From: Ferdinandcohnia salidurans
GTDB lineage: Bacteria; Bacillota; Bacilli; Bacillales; Bacillaceae_L
Direction: 5' to 3'
Assembly (NCBI RefSeq): GCF_042680725.1
Contig: NZ_JBHUEK010000004.1
Coordinates: 186,001 to 250,000, forward strand
DNA length: 64,000 nt
The translations under genes were made by a program, and so were the position numbers. Of the stretch, positions 33,936-43,246 are shown in pieces (position 1 is the first letter of the stretch; each line of letters begins with the position of its first letter). The notes beneath the pieces were generated by a model, which worked only from the letters and a program-made list of their open reading frames with translations, ran no database searches and had not been told where the DNA came from.

Positions 33936-35117
33936 ATGAAATTAGCAAACAGAGTAGCAGCATTAACACCTTCATCTACACTTGCTATTACCGCAAAAGC
34001 AAAAGAATTGAAGGCAGCGGGGCATGATGTAATTGGACTTGGTGCAGGTGAACCGGATTTTAATACACCTGATCACATAATCGAGGCCGCAATAAAAGCA
34101 ATGAAAGAGGGACATACAAAATATACACCTTCTGCTGGATTACCTTCGTTAAAACAAGCGATTTGTAATAAGCTTTTAAAAGACCAACAATTAGAATATA
34201 AGCCAAATGAAGTGATTGTTGGAACTGGCGCAAAATTTGTATTATATGCTTTATTCCAAGTACTCTTAAATAAAGATGATGAAGTTATTATTCCTACTCC
34301 ATACTGGGTTAGCTATCCTGAGCAAGTGAAGCTTGCAGAAGGTGTACCAGTGTATGTTGAAGGAAAAGAAGAAAATAATTTTAAAGTTTCAGTAGAACAG
34401 CTGGAAGCAGCCATTACAAATAAAACAGTTGCTTTAGTATTAAATTCACCAAGTAATCCAACGGGTATGCTTTATTCAAAAGAAGAATTAAAAGCAATTG
34501 GTGAACTATGTGTGAAGCATAATATTTTGATTGTTTCTGATGAAATTTATGAAAAACTTGTGTATTTTGGTGCTACTCACTATTCAATTGCTCAGGTAAG
34601 TGAAGAAGTGAAATCAAAAACCGTTCTTATCAATGGACTTTCTAAATCACATTCAATGACAGGTTGGAGAATCGGTTATGCGGCCGGTCCTGTTGATATC
34701 ATTAAAAGCATGACAGACCTCTCAAGCCATAGTGTTTCTAACCCAACATCGATCGCACAATATGCATCGATTGCTGCTTATGAAGGGCCACAAGAACCTG
34801 TTGAAACAATGAGACAGGCGTTTGAACAAAGATTAGATGTTATATATGATAAATTAGTAAGCATTCCTGGTATTTCATGCAAAAAGCCACAAGGGGCTTT
34901 CTATCTATTTCCGAATGCTAAAAAGTGTGCGGAATTGACAGGATATGAAAATGTAGATGACTTTGTTAAAGCTCTATTAGAAGAAGCACTTGTTGCTGTT
35001 GTACCTGGGTCGGGCTTTGGTGCACCAAACAACATTCGTCTATCTTATGCTACATCATTAGAACAGCTTGAAATTGCGATTGATCGTATTCGAAAATTTG
35101 TCGAGGAAAAGATGTAA
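33936..35117 (+). CDS. aspB: Aspartate aminotransferase
   Basis: PLP-dependent exchange of amino groups between aspartate and 2-oxoglutarate. 393 residues of the class Ib type found in Bacillus: GAGEPDFNTP, TPYWVSYPEQV, LNSPSNPTG, SDEIYEKL and the PLP lysine in GLSKSHSMTGWRIGY. Family members usually read SKTYAMTGWR; the KSHSMTG variant keeps the lysine. It supplies aspartate for the adjacent asnS indirectly and is conserved between ypmB and asnS. Confidence 0.97.
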   Translation: MKLANRVAALTPSSTLAITAKAKELKAAGHDVIGLGAGEPDFNTPDHIIEAAIKAMKEGHTKYTPSAGLPSLKQAICNKLLKDQQLEYKPNEVIVGTGAKFVLYALFQVLLNKDDEVIIPTPYWVSYPEQVKLAEGVPVYVEGKEENNFKVSVEQLEAAITNKTVALVLNSPSNPTGMLYSKEELKAIGELCVKHNILIVSDEIYEKLVYFGATHYSIAQVSEEVKSKTVLINGLSKSHSMTGWRIGYAAGPVDIIKSMTDLSSHSVSNPTSIAQYASIAAYEGPQEPVETMRQAFEQRLDVIYDKLVSIPGISCKKPQGAFYLFPNAKKCAELTGYENVDDFVKALLEEALVAVVPGSGFGAPNNIRLSYATSLEQLEIAIDRIRKFVEEKM

Positions 35118-35130
35118 TTAATGGATTCAT

Positions 35131-35187
35131 ATGGGGATGGTTCGTTTGGGTTTTATTCACTCATGAACCATCCCCATGGTATTTCTT
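35131..35187 (+). terminator. Terminator after aspB
   Basis: ATGGGGATGGTTC (35131-35143) pairs exactly with GAACCATCCCCAT (35165-35177); the loop is 21 bases and GGTATTTCTT follows. Long stem, modest T-tract. Confidence 0.7.
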
Positions 35188-35214
35188 GCTTCATTATGAC
35201 AAGATATGTATAAT
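35186..35214 (+). promoter_or_regulatory. Promoter of asnS
   Basis: TTGCTT (35186-35191) and perfect TATAAT (35209-35214) at 17 bp, giving a leader of about 65 bases that contains motif copy B. Confidence 0.75.
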
Positions 35215-35237
35215 AAAGTAGGAATTTATACATAAGT

Positions 35238-35265
35238 GGCGCAAATAACGCCAATGCGCATTTGA
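35238..35265 (+). repeat. 28-nt motif, copy B (asnS leader)
   Basis: GGCGCAAATA...GCGCATTTGA, the second copy of the motif at 9018-9045. Here TGGCG (35237-35241) can pair with CGCCA (35249-35253), or alternatively GCGCA (35239-35243) with TGCGC (35255-35259), so two exclusive small hairpins are possible. It ends 10 bases before the GGAGGG of asnS. Confidence 0.6.
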
Positions 35266-35286
35266 TTGATTTTTGGAGGGACAATT

Positions 35287-36579
35287 GTGAAAACAACTAT
35301 TTCAGAAGTTAATAAATTTGTTGGAGAAGAGGTAACAATCGGTGCTTGGTTAGCGAATAAACGCTCAAGTGGAAAGATTGCCTTTTTACAACTTCGTGAT
35401 GGGACAGGCTTTATACAAGGTGTCGTTGTGAAGGCGGAAGTGGATGAGGACGTTTTTAAAACGGCGAAATCAATTACACAAGAATCTTCTTTATATGTAA
35501 CCGGTGTTGTTAGGGAAGATGAAAGATCAACTTTTGGTTATGAACTTACGGTTACAAATATTCAAGTTATACATGAAGCAGTCGATTACCCAATTACACC
35601 AAAGGAACATGGAACAGAATTCTTAATGGATAATCGTCACTTGTGGCTTCGTTCAAAGAGACAGCATTCTGTCATGAAAATCCGTAATGAAATTATTCGT
35701 GCAACTTACGAATTTTTCAATGACAATGGATTCTCAAAGGTTGATCCACCGATACTAACTGGAAGTGCACCTGAAGGTACAACTGAACTCTTCCAAACAA
35801 AATACTTTGATGAAGATGCATATTTATCACAAAGTGGACAATTATATATGGAAGCTGCAGCGATGGCTTTAGGAAAAGTATTCTCCTTCGGACCGACATT
35901 CCGTGCGGAAAAATCGAAGACACGACGCCATTTAATCGAATTTTGGATGATTGAGCCAGAAATGGCCTTCTATGAACATGAAGATAGCTTAAAAGTACAA
36001 GAAGAATATGTTGCGCATATTGTTCAGTCTGTCTTGAAAAACTGTCAATTAGAGCTGAAAACATTAGGTCGTGATGTTTCAAAGCTTGAAAAAATTCAAG
36101 CACCATTCCCACGTATCTCTTATGATGAGGCGATTGAGTTTTTACATGAAAAAGGTTTTAATGACATACAGTGGGGCGATGACTTTGGTGCTCCACATGA
36201 AACTGCAATTGCTGAAAGTTATGAAAAACCAGTATTTATTACAAATTATCCAAAGGGAATTAAACCTTTTTACATGCAGCCAGCACCTGATCGTGATGAT
36301 GTGGTGTTATGTGCGGACTTAATTGCTCCTGAAGGCTATGGTGAAATCATTGGTGGATCAGAGAGAATTCACGATTATGACCTTATGAAACAACAGCTTG
36401 AAAAACATGGATTAACAAGTGATGCGTACCAATGGTATCTTGAATTACGTAAATATGGTTCAGTACCACACTCAGGCTTCGGATTAGGCTTAGAGCGAAC
36501 TGTAGCATGGATTAGTGGCGTTGAACATGTACGTGAAACAATACCATTCCCACGCTTATTAAACCGTCTATATCCATAA
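35287..36579 (+). CDS. asnS: Asparaginyl-tRNA synthetase
   Basis: Class II synthetase charging tRNA-Asn. 430 residues: N-terminal OB-fold anticodon domain (EVTIGAWLANKRSSGKIAFLQLRDGTGF), motif 2 region FGPTFRAEKSKTRRHLIEFWMIEPEMAF and motif 3 GFGLGLERTVAWISGVEHVRETIPFPR. GTG 35287 gives MKTTISEV, matching the family start, with TTGGAGGG upstream. A T-box is not visible in the short leader. Confidence 0.97.
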   Translation: MKTTISEVNKFVGEEVTIGAWLANKRSSGKIAFLQLRDGTGFIQGVVVKAEVDEDVFKTAKSITQESSLYVTGVVREDERSTFGYELTVTNIQVIHEAVDYPITPKEHGTEFLMDNRHLWLRSKRQHSVMKIRNEIIRATYEFFNDNGFSKVDPPILTGSAPEGTTELFQTKYFDEDAYLSQSGQLYMEAAAMALGKVFSFGPTFRAEKSKTRRHLIEFWMIEPEMAFYEHEDSLKVQEEYVAHIVQSVLKNCQLELKTLGRDVSKLEKIQAPFPRISYDEAIEFLHEKGFNDIQWGDDFGAPHETAIAESYEKPVFITNYPKGIKPFYMQPAPDRDDVVLCADLIAPEGYGEIIGGSERIHDYDLMKQQLEKHGLTSDAYQWYLELRKYGSVPHSGFGLGLERTVAWISGVEHVRETIPFPRLLNRLYP

Positions 36580-36591
36580 TTAACAATAGTA

Positions 36592-36631
36592 GAGACCTTC
36601 TTGAAGGAGAAGGTTTCTTTTTTATTTTTTC
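36592..36631 (+). terminator. Terminator of asnS
   Basis: GAGACCTTCT (36592-36601) pairs with AGAAGGTTTC (36608-36617, one G.T) around TGAAGG, followed by TTTTTTATTTTTT. Confidence 0.9.
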
Positions 36632-36711
36632 AACAATTTGAAGCCAAATATTTCTTTCTTATTGCTAACCGTAATCTCATGTTATACTAGGGTATGAAGA
36701 GGTGTTTATAC

Positions 36712-37422
36712 ATGAAAATGGATAAATTAGTTGATTTATTCGAACAAGGCAGTATTTCAATTCCGAAAATGTTAATGTCCTCGTATCGACATCTACAGCT
36801 TAATGAAGAGGAAATGATGGTCCTATTCCATATCTTAACTTTTATGGATGGTGGAAATTTCTTTCCTACACCAATTGAAATCTCAAATCGCATGACAATT
36901 ACAGAAGAAAAATGTATGGAAATTCTACGCCAGCTCATTCAACGTGGTTATTTAGAAATAAATGAAGGAAATGATGAAAATCGTATCATCTACGAAAAAT
37001 ACTCTTTACGACCATTATGGGAGAAAATGCTCCAATATCTTGTTCAACAAAATATACACGAAGAGAAAGAAATCGAACAACAACACGAAAAGGATTTATA
37101 TAGTATTTTTGAACAAGAATTCGGACGACCTCTCTCACCATTTGAGTGTGAATCCTTAGCAATGTGGCTAGATCAAGACCATCATGATCCATCCATTATA
37201 AAAGCAGCATTACGAGAAGCAGTTATGTCAGGAAAGCTCAATTTCCGATATATTGATCGAATCCTCTTTGAATGGAAAAAGAACGGTATCCGTACGATTG
37301 CACAGGCTCAAAACCATTCTCAAAAATTCCGGCAACACCAACATAAACAAAAACAATCTGAGCAACCTCAGCAGGGAGATTACAAACGAACCATTCCTTT
37401 TTATAATTGGTTAGAGAGCTAA
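36712..37422 (+). CDS. dnaD: DNA replication initiation protein DnaD
   Basis: Primosome component that works with DnaB to load the DnaC helicase. 236 residues: N-terminal winged-helix domain (SISIPKMLMSSYRHLQLNEEEMMVLFHIL) and a C-terminal DnaD/DnaB-II domain ending in the family motif (FRYIDRILFEWKKNGIRT). I chose ATG 36712, placed seven bases after AGAGGTG; ATG 36694 lies before that site. Followed by nth and ypoC as in B. subtilis. Confidence 0.95.
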   Translation: MKMDKLVDLFEQGSISIPKMLMSSYRHLQLNEEEMMVLFHILTFMDGGNFFPTPIEISNRMTITEEKCMEILRQLIQRGYLEINEGNDENRIIYEKYSLRPLWEKMLQYLVQQNIHEEKEIEQQHEKDLYSIFEQEFGRPLSPFECESLAMWLDQDHHDPSIIKAALREAVMSGKLNFRYIDRILFEWKKNGIRTIAQAQNHSQKFRQHQHKQKQSEQPQQGDYKRTIPFYNWLES

Positions 37423-37445
37423 AGATAAAAAATAGGTGATAAAAA

Positions 37446-38105
37446 ATGCTAAACAAACAACAAATTCAATTTTGTCTAGACACAATGGGAGAGATGTTCC
37501 CGGAGGCTCATTGTGAGTTGAATCATAAGAATCCATTTGAACTGGTGATTGCTGTTTCATTATCTGCTCAATGTACAGATGCATTGGTGAATAAAGTAAC
37601 AGCTTCTCTTTTTGAAAAATATAAAACACCAGAGGATTACTTAGCTGTTTCTCTTGAAGAGCTTCAAAATGATATTCGTTCCATTGGTCTTTTTCGAAAC
37701 AAGGCAAAAAACATTCGTAAATTATGCCAGATGTTAATTGAAGAATATGGAGGCATCCTTCCACAAGACCGCGATGAATTAATAAAATTACCTGGGGTAG
37801 GTAGAAAAACCGCTAATGTTGTTGTGTCTGTAGCCTTTGATATTCCAGCAATTGCGGTTGATACTCATGTAGAAAGAGTAAGTAAGCGACTAGGATTTTG
37901 CAGATGGAAAGACTCTGTATTAGAAGTTGAAAAAACATTAATGAAAAAGGTTCCTAAAGAAGAATGGTCTGTGACCCATCATCGGATGATTTTTTTCGGA
38001 AGATACCATTGCAAGGCTCAAAATCCACAATGTGAAATATGTCCGCTTTTAGAGGTTTGTAGGGAAGGGAAAAAGCGAATGAAGGGGAAAGAAAAGGTTG
38101 GATAA
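37446..38105 (+). CDS. nth: Endonuclease III
   Basis: Base-excision glycosylase and AP lyase for oxidised pyrimidines. 219 residues with helix-hairpin-helix LPGVGRKTANVV (catalytic Lys near residue 120), catalytic Asp in AVDTHVERVSKRLG (near 138) and a C-terminal 4Fe-4S motif C-x6-C-x2-C-x5-C (CKAQNPQCEICPLLEVC). The gene ends 8 bases into ypoC. Confidence 0.98.
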   Translation: MLNKQQIQFCLDTMGEMFPEAHCELNHKNPFELVIAVSLSAQCTDALVNKVTASLFEKYKTPEDYLAVSLEELQNDIRSIGLFRNKAKNIRKLCQMLIEEYGGILPQDRDELIKLPGVGRKTANVVVSVAFDIPAIAVDTHVERVSKRLGFCRWKDSVLEVEKTLMKKVPKEEWSVTHHRMIFFGRYHCKAQNPQCEICPLLEVCREGKKRMKGKEKVG

Positions 38106-38457
38106 TGAAAAGGGTATATCTGATATTATTGAAAAATGGGATATAAGAAAAGAACATCTAACTCGCTGCTATCGAAATAGAGAAAAAGTAGCAGTTGTTG
38201 AGCCGATGAATGAAGCAATAGATGATTTTTTAACCTTTTTATGTTTAATAAATGAAAAGCAATTTTCGAGTGCAGAAACCGAAACCATACTTGAAAGCTC
38301 TCAGGAATTCGATTATAAGCCGATTAATTTTGAGGAGCGTATTTCTTTTATTTTGAAAAAGCCTCATCAATACCATTCATTTGTACAATTAAATGAACTT
38401 TATCACGAACTTCTAAAGCTTCATGCAATCATGAAAATTAGAACTCAAAAAAAATAA
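38098..38457 (+). CDS. ypoC: YpoC family protein
   Basis: 119 residues from a TTG start within the nth 3' end. Sequence is helical and charged (DIIEKWDIRKEHLTRCYRNRE; later NFEERISFILKKPHQYHSFVQLNELYHELLKLHAIM). Family and place between nth and ponA are conserved in Bacillus; function unknown. Alternative later starts are poor. Confidence 0.85.
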   Translation: MDNEKGISDIIEKWDIRKEHLTRCYRNREKVAVVEPMNEAIDDFLTFLCLINEKQFSSAETETILESSQEFDYKPINFEERISFILKKPHQYHSFVQLNELYHELLKLHAIMKIRTQKK

Positions 38458-38483
38458 CGCACAATTTGTGCGTTATTTTTTTT
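38447..38483. terminator. Bidirectional terminator between ypoC and ponA
   Basis: AAAATAACGCAC (38451-38462) pairs with GTGCGTTATTTT (38468-38479) around AATTT, with A-run before and T-run after. It serves both converging genes. Confidence 0.93.
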
Positions 38484-38484
38484 C

Positions 38485-41019
38485 TTATTCACGGTCTTCG
38501 TTAACAGGTGGGAGAGGTGGGAAGATCGCTCCTTCACCAGTACCTTCGCCTTCACCGTTACCTTCTCCATTGCCATCGCCACCACCATTGTCACCATCGT
38601 TTCCACCATTTCCATTACCTGGTGGAGTTACAGGAGGGAGTGGAATTTCAATTTCTTCTTCCTCCGGTTCCGGAACATTGATTGTGTTTGACGCAGGATC
38701 ACTGCGTTTTTCAGGATTATCATCATTTACAACTGTAACTGTAAATTTGTAGATAGCTCCAGGAATAGCATCTGGAATTGTATAGGTTAATTCCTTCGTA
38801 GTTGTAAGAACTTTAGCCGGTCCTTCATCAATTGAAACACCAATCTCAAAGCTATTACCATCGAGCTCACCTTCAGTATATGCCCAAGATAGATTGATTT
38901 GATTTGTCACTTGATCATACTGCACATCAAGGTTTGATGGTGGGGTGAGTTTGTCATATTTATCTGATACTTGCGTTGGTTCTGTGCCTTTAATGAAATA
39001 TTCGTAAACAATTTCATCTTTCGGCGTAAAATCACTTGGAAGTTTTGCAGGATTTGATCCTTTTTCTACACCAACTTTAACGACAGTCTTAGGCATAACG
39101 AAATCCTCTGATTCTTTTCCTTCAGAAAGATTCGTAATGATGTTCCTAAACAATTTTAATGCTAGGTTCTGTTCAGCAGGCTTAATAGGTTCTCGATTAT
39201 TTTTATATCCCGTCCAAATTGCGACAGTATGGCTAGGTGTGTAGCCACTGAACCAAACATCTGGTACACCAGAAGATATATTATATTTCTTTATATCCTC
39301 TGCGGAATAGTTTGTTGTTCCTGTTTTTCCAGCAATTTGTAAACCAGAAACATCATATTTTCTCCCAGAACCAAAATCCATTACAGATTTTAGCATGTCT
39401 GTAATCATAAATGCTGTTGCTTCAGACATTGCTTCTTCAGGCTCTGGAGCAAGAGTTACTTCTCTTCCATCCGGGAAAACAATCTTGTCGACCGCATGTG
39501 GTTTAATAAAGTTTCCTTGGTTTCCGAATGCTGCATAGGCACCAGCCATTTCAAGAGGAGAGATACCTCCTGACATTCCACCGATTGAATAGGCCTCATT
39601 AATTCTTTCATCAAATGTAATTCCGAGACGTTCAGCAAATTCCGTTACTTTGGTTACGCCAACTTCCTGGAATGCCTTTAGTGCTGGAATATTTCTTGAG
39701 TGGGCTAATGCAACTCTTGCAGTTATTTGCCCCATATGCTTTCGGTCAAAGTTATTAATGGGCACGCCATTTGAATAAGTGTATGGTTCATCTTTAATTT
39801 GATGGTAGGTTGACCATTTTAAATATTCAATAGCAGGGCCATAGTCTAAAATTGGTTTAATCGTTGAACCAGGTTGGTTTTCGGATTCAAGCGCAAAGTT
39901 TCTGCGGTTATTTTGGGCCTGGTTTCTTCCGCCACCTAATGCTCTAATTTCACCTGTTTTCGTATCCACTACCGCGATTCCAGCTTGGAACTCGTCATTT
40001 GGAAATTGAACATCAGGATTTTCATTTGCTAATAATGAATCTATGTGTGCTTGTGCTTTAGGGTCAAAGGTTGTATAGATTTTCACACCTGCATTATAAA
40101 CATCGATATCATCATATTCTTTAAGTTCGAGTTTTACTTGGTCCATGAAAGAATCTATTGGTGATGATTGTTGTTTTGATTCTACTATAGAAGATTCAAT
40201 CGGAACCTTTTTAGCAGCTTCTGCTTCTTCTTTCGAAATAAATTCATGTCTAACCATTAGGTTTAATACAATATTACGACGCTTTTCTGCTGCTTCTGGA
40301 TGAACAAAAGGGTTATAAATCCCTGGATTTTGCCCTAATCCAGCAATAAAAGCAGATTCATGAAGCTCTAGTTCGTCAAGTGGCTTATTAAAATATATTT
40401 CGGCAGCCTTGGATACACCATATGTGTTACCGACCCCGTAGTAGATTTTGTTAAGGTACATTTCAAGAATTTCGTCTTTTGAGTACTTACGTTCTAATTG
40501 AAATGCAAGCCATAACTCCTGTGATTTTCTCGTAAGCTTTTTTTGTCCTTCTTCGAAGAAGGAATTTTTTATTACCTGTTGTGAAATGGTACTCGCTCCT
40601 TCAGAACCAAATCCATCAGTAATATTTGCAACAACGGCGCCACCAAGACGAATAACATCTAATCCATGGTGCTCATAGAAACGAGCATCTTCGACCGCTA
40701 TTACCGCATTCTTTAAATCCTCAGGTATTTGATCCAGAGGGACGTAGGTCCGTTTTTCTGCGCCAAATTCATAAATTTTGTTGCCATCCATATCATAAAC
40801 TTTTGACGAAAGTGGATCCTTTAGTAAGGATTCATCTAATGGTGGTGCTCCACTTGCCATTACGAAGAATGTGGTAGCCCCAGCTACCATTCCTATTATT
40901 CCTATTAGTAGGATAATGAGTATGATTCGTTTAAATAACGATCCCTTCGCTTTTTTTGGTTTCTTTTTCTTTTGATTCGCATGTCGGCGTTCTTCACGTG
41001 TTTTATATTTTTCAGACAT
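38485..41019 (-). CDS. ponA: Penicillin-binding protein 1A/1B
   Basis: Bifunctional peptidoglycan synthase, 844 residues. Cytoplasmic basic tail, membrane anchor (about 30-54), glycosyltransferase 51 domain with VEDARFYEHHG (Glu110) and SEGASTISQQ, transpeptidase domain with S-x-x-K (STIK, about 385), SRN and KTGT (about 563). After that comes a fibronectin type III-like domain and a low-complexity Gly/Asn/Glu-rich tail between two proline-rich stretches, probably running through the wall. Lies 74 bases after recU on the same strand, as in B. subtilis. Confidence 0.97.
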   Translation of the reverse strand: MSEKYKTREERRHANQKKKKPKKAKGSLFKRIILIILLIGIIGMVAGATTFFVMASGAPPLDESLLKDPLSSKVYDMDGNKIYEFGAEKRTYVPLDQIPEDLKNAVIAVEDARFYEHHGLDVIRLGGAVVANITDGFGSEGASTISQQVIKNSFFEEGQKKLTRKSQELWLAFQLERKYSKDEILEMYLNKIYYGVGNTYGVSKAAEIYFNKPLDELELHESAFIAGLGQNPGIYNPFVHPEAAEKRRNIVLNLMVRHEFISKEEAEAAKKVPIESSIVESKQQSSPIDSFMDQVKLELKEYDDIDVYNAGVKIYTTFDPKAQAHIDSLLANENPDVQFPNDEFQAGIAVVDTKTGEIRALGGGRNQAQNNRRNFALESENQPGSTIKPILDYGPAIEYLKWSTYHQIKDEPYTYSNGVPINNFDRKHMGQITARVALAHSRNIPALKAFQEVGVTKVTEFAERLGITFDERINEAYSIGGMSGGISPLEMAGAYAAFGNQGNFIKPHAVDKIVFPDGREVTLAPEPEEAMSEATAFMITDMLKSVMDFGSGRKYDVSGLQIAGKTGTTNYSAEDIKKYNISSGVPDVWFSGYTPSHTVAIWTGYKNNREPIKPAEQNLALKLFRNIITNLSEGKESEDFVMPKTVVKVGVEKGSNPAKLPSDFTPKDEIVYEYFIKGTEPTQVSDKYDKLTPPSNLDVQYDQVTNQINLSWAYTEGELDGNSFEIGVSIDEGPAKVLTTTKELTYTIPDAIPGAIYKFTVTVVNDDNPEKRSDPASNTINVPEPEEEEIEIPLPPVTPPGNGNGGNDGDNGGGDGNGEGNGEGEGTGEGAIFPPLPPVNEDRE

Positions 41020-41093
41020 ACTATTTCCTGCCTTTCAATTGCATTCATACCTATTGACGTTTTTGAATAACAAAATGTTTCATTCCTAGCCTT

Positions 41094-41699
41094 TTACGAT
41101 TCAAAATAGAGTTGATTAATAACTTTAATATAATCAATTCTTGGCCTAAATCCAATAGATAATGGATGTCCGTATGTTTCAACTTCTTTTTTTGTAATTG
41201 ATTTTCTTCCATCAGCCATTTTTCGATTCCAGAAGGTTAATAGGTGTTTGGCCTCAAGGAAATACATTTCATCTAATGTTGTAAAACGAAGAATTACAAA
41301 GCAAATCCCGTTTTGCTTTACACAATCAGACATATGCTTTATTTGGTGCTCGTGAAAGTTTTGAAGCGGAAAAGAGGTTTTATTTTTCGTTTCCTTTGCT
41401 TCAAAATCAATATAACGACCTTTGTAAATACCATTATAGTCCGTGGTTGATGCTTGCTTAAAATAGGCTTCTTTTATGACTGCTGCACTTCTTTTCGGAT
41501 AATCGACATTTACGATTTGTACAGGTGTTGGTTTTTTATGAATAACTGCAATTTCCTGTTCCAAATAAAATTGATTTGTTTCGTTGAGATCTTCTTCAAG
41601 TGTCATCCCACGATTCCCATAAATTCTTTGCTTGAGGTGTGGTATATTTTTTACCTGTTGGGGCTTATATACTTTCCCATTTGGATAACGAAACTCCAT
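41094..41699 (-). CDS. recU: Holliday junction resolvase RecU
   Basis: Cleaves Holliday junctions and assists RuvAB in recombination and chromosome segregation. 201 residues: MEFRYPNGKVYKP start, then the metal centre region GIYKGRYIDFEAKETKNKTSFPLQNFHEHQI with Asp/Glu/Lys of the nuclease fold. I chose the ATG at 41699 (GGGGGATG upstream) rather than the 34-codon longer frame. Co-directional with ponA. Confidence 0.97.
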   Translation of the reverse strand: MEFRYPNGKVYKPQQVKNIPHLKQRIYGNRGMTLEEDLNETNQFYLEQEIAVIHKKPTPVQIVNVDYPKRSAAVIKEAYFKQASTTDYNGIYKGRYIDFEAKETKNKTSFPLQNFHEHQIKHMSDCVKQNGICFVILRFTTLDEMYFLEAKHLLTFWNRKMADGRKSITKKEVETYGHPLSIGFRPRIDYIKVINQLYFES

Positions 41700-41888
41700 A
41701 CTCTCATCCCCCTTAAGACACCTATTATACCAAAAATTTCTTAGAATTAGTTTAAAGAAATTGTAACAATTAGGGTCAGGTCTAGAAGGATTACTTTTCA
41801 CTATAACATACTATTCGGCTGAAAATATACTTTTGGGGGCGTGTTGCTCTAAAGGATGGACACACTATGGGTAAGAGGTGTGCCAAGA

Positions 41889-42920
41889 ATGAGAAAAAAA
41901 CAAACCGATATTTTACAAATAGAGACAATGGTAGATATTCGTAGAAACCAGGAACTGCATCTAACAATAGAAGAAAGAGAATTACTTTTGGATATTCAAT
42001 CAAAAACAGCCAAAGGAAATATTGATAATATTTCGCGTACGAAGCGTTATGCAACTTACTATAAAAGAAATAAAGAGATACGATGGTCATTTTTAGCAAG
42101 TCAAGTTTCACGGAATGCAGGTTGGAATATGACGGATTTAGAAGGAGAATGGTTCCCGAAAATTCTAACAAAAAAAGAGAGAAAAATTTTATTCGACACA
42201 TATGAACGCGCAAACTGGCTCATTTTTTCAGATGCATTTCCACAACTCTTGATTTACGAGTACTCGAAAAAAATAGGGAAGCCTTTGTTTTACATGCTAA
42301 AAATGTTTTCGGTATCTCAATTTATCGAGGCAGAATGGGAGCTTTTTTGGCGATATGGGAATGGGGGTCGTTTGGTAACAGCCCAAATCATTAATGAACA
42401 GAATCTCATTCAAATGCCTGTAATCGAACATCCATTATTAAATAGGAAGGTCTTTCAAAGTTTCTTCTATAATCTTCAGGACACTCTGCACTTTAGTTCA
42501 GTCCTTTTTCCAACATTGGATGGCAGATTATTTGGATTTTCCGTTCATAAATTTACAAAACTAGATAATAGAATTGAACTTGGTAAAAAGCTTGCATCCC
42601 TTTTATTTCATAAGGACTATTATAAATTTTTTATTCAATTTTCCAACGTCGTAGAGCATACTGGCTCAAGATATGATTATGAAAGGTATATAGATGAACG
42701 AAGATTTCGCAATACACCATTTTTACGAACTACCTATCCGATTATCCAACACCATAAAGGCAAGACATTAGATTGGTATAAAGGGGAGAGAAAAGATAAA
42801 TGGTTTGAAGAAGTGGAGCTAGGAGACCAATTTGATCTTACAAAATGGTTCCTGAAAAAACAAAAGCAAGTACAAGCAGGCATCCTACTAGAAGAACTGC
42901 TATTAAAAAACAAAGGCTGA
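41889..42920 (+). CDS. yppC: YppC family protein (DUF2515)
   Basis: 343 residues, no signal peptide. Contains LASQVSRNAGWNMTDLEGEWFP and the AEWELFWRYGNGGRLVTAQIINEQNLIQ stretch typical of the DUF2515 family, found divergently beside recU. No catalytic motif recognised. ATG 41889 is chosen because AGAGGTG is 7 bases upstream; an in-frame ATG at 41856 lacks a site. Its stop codon lies in the hairpin shared with sspM. Confidence 0.9.
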   Translation: MRKKQTDILQIETMVDIRRNQELHLTIEERELLLDIQSKTAKGNIDNISRTKRYATYYKRNKEIRWSFLASQVSRNAGWNMTDLEGEWFPKILTKKERKILFDTYERANWLIFSDAFPQLLIYEYSKKIGKPLFYMLKMFSVSQFIEAEWELFWRYGNGGRLVTAQIINEQNLIQMPVIEHPLLNRKVFQSFFYNLQDTLHFSSVLFPTLDGRLFGFSVHKFTKLDNRIELGKKLASLLFHKDYYKFFIQFSNVVEHTGSRYDYERYIDERRFRNTPFLRTTYPIIQHHKGKTLDWYKGERKDKWFEEVELGDQFDLTKWFLKKQKQVQAGILLEELLLKNKG

Positions 42921-42933
42921 GAGTCAGCCTTTG
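42912..42933. terminator. Hairpin shared by yppC and sspM
   Basis: AAAGGCTGA (42912-42920) pairs with TCAGCCTTT (42924-42932) around GAG; A-run on the left and T on the right allow use from both strands. Confidence 0.75.
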
Positions 42934-42941
42934 TATGTATA

Positions 42942-43046
42942 TTATGTTGATGGTCTATCTGGTCCTTCAAGTTTTTTATCTCCATAACCAGGTGCTTTCT
43001 CTTCATTACGTTCTTGCTTATTTTTCTTCTTATTTTGCTTTGCCAT
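42942..43046 (-). CDS. sspM: Small acid-soluble spore protein M
   Basis: 34 residues on the minus strand: a lysine/asparagine-rich start (MAKQNKKKNKQERNEEKAPG) and the ending LEGPDRPST, nearly the LGGPNRPST tail of SspM, a minor spore-core protein. GGAGGTGAAG precedes the ATG at good spacing. Faces yppC tail to tail. Too short for most gene callers. Confidence 0.85.
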   Translation of the reverse strand: MAKQNKKKNKQERNEEKAPGYGDKKLEGPDRPST

Positions 43047-43246
43047 GGAATCTTCACCTCCTACCAGTAGTGTGAGCATCTTTCATAGATAACATTCTTA
43101 AAATGCGGGAAACCATTGTCGAAAATAGGAAAAGTTGTTGGAGGAATACCACTTTCTTTGACGAATAAAAACTAGTTTTGTCAAGCGTGCAGGAGGAAAA
43201 ATTTCGGCATCGAATTAACTAAAAAAGACCGAATAGGAGGATGGAT

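Noticed and set aside
35215..35286. T-box riboswitch before asnS
   Set aside because: The leader is only about 65 nt and has no AGGGTGG-type T-box sequence or antiterminator.
35717..36112. Minus-strand 131-residue frame inside asnS
   Set aside because: Shadow of the synthetase gene with a His-rich, implausible protein and no promoter.
36662..36688. dnaD promoter TTGCTA-TATACT
   Set aside because: The spacer is only 15 bp; not strong enough to list as a feature.
38468..38752. Plus-strand frame of 94 residues rich in Pro and Ser opposite the ponA 3' end
   Set aside because: It is the mirror of the low-complexity Gly/Asn/Glu tail of PBP1, lacks a ribosome site and begins inside the terminator stem.
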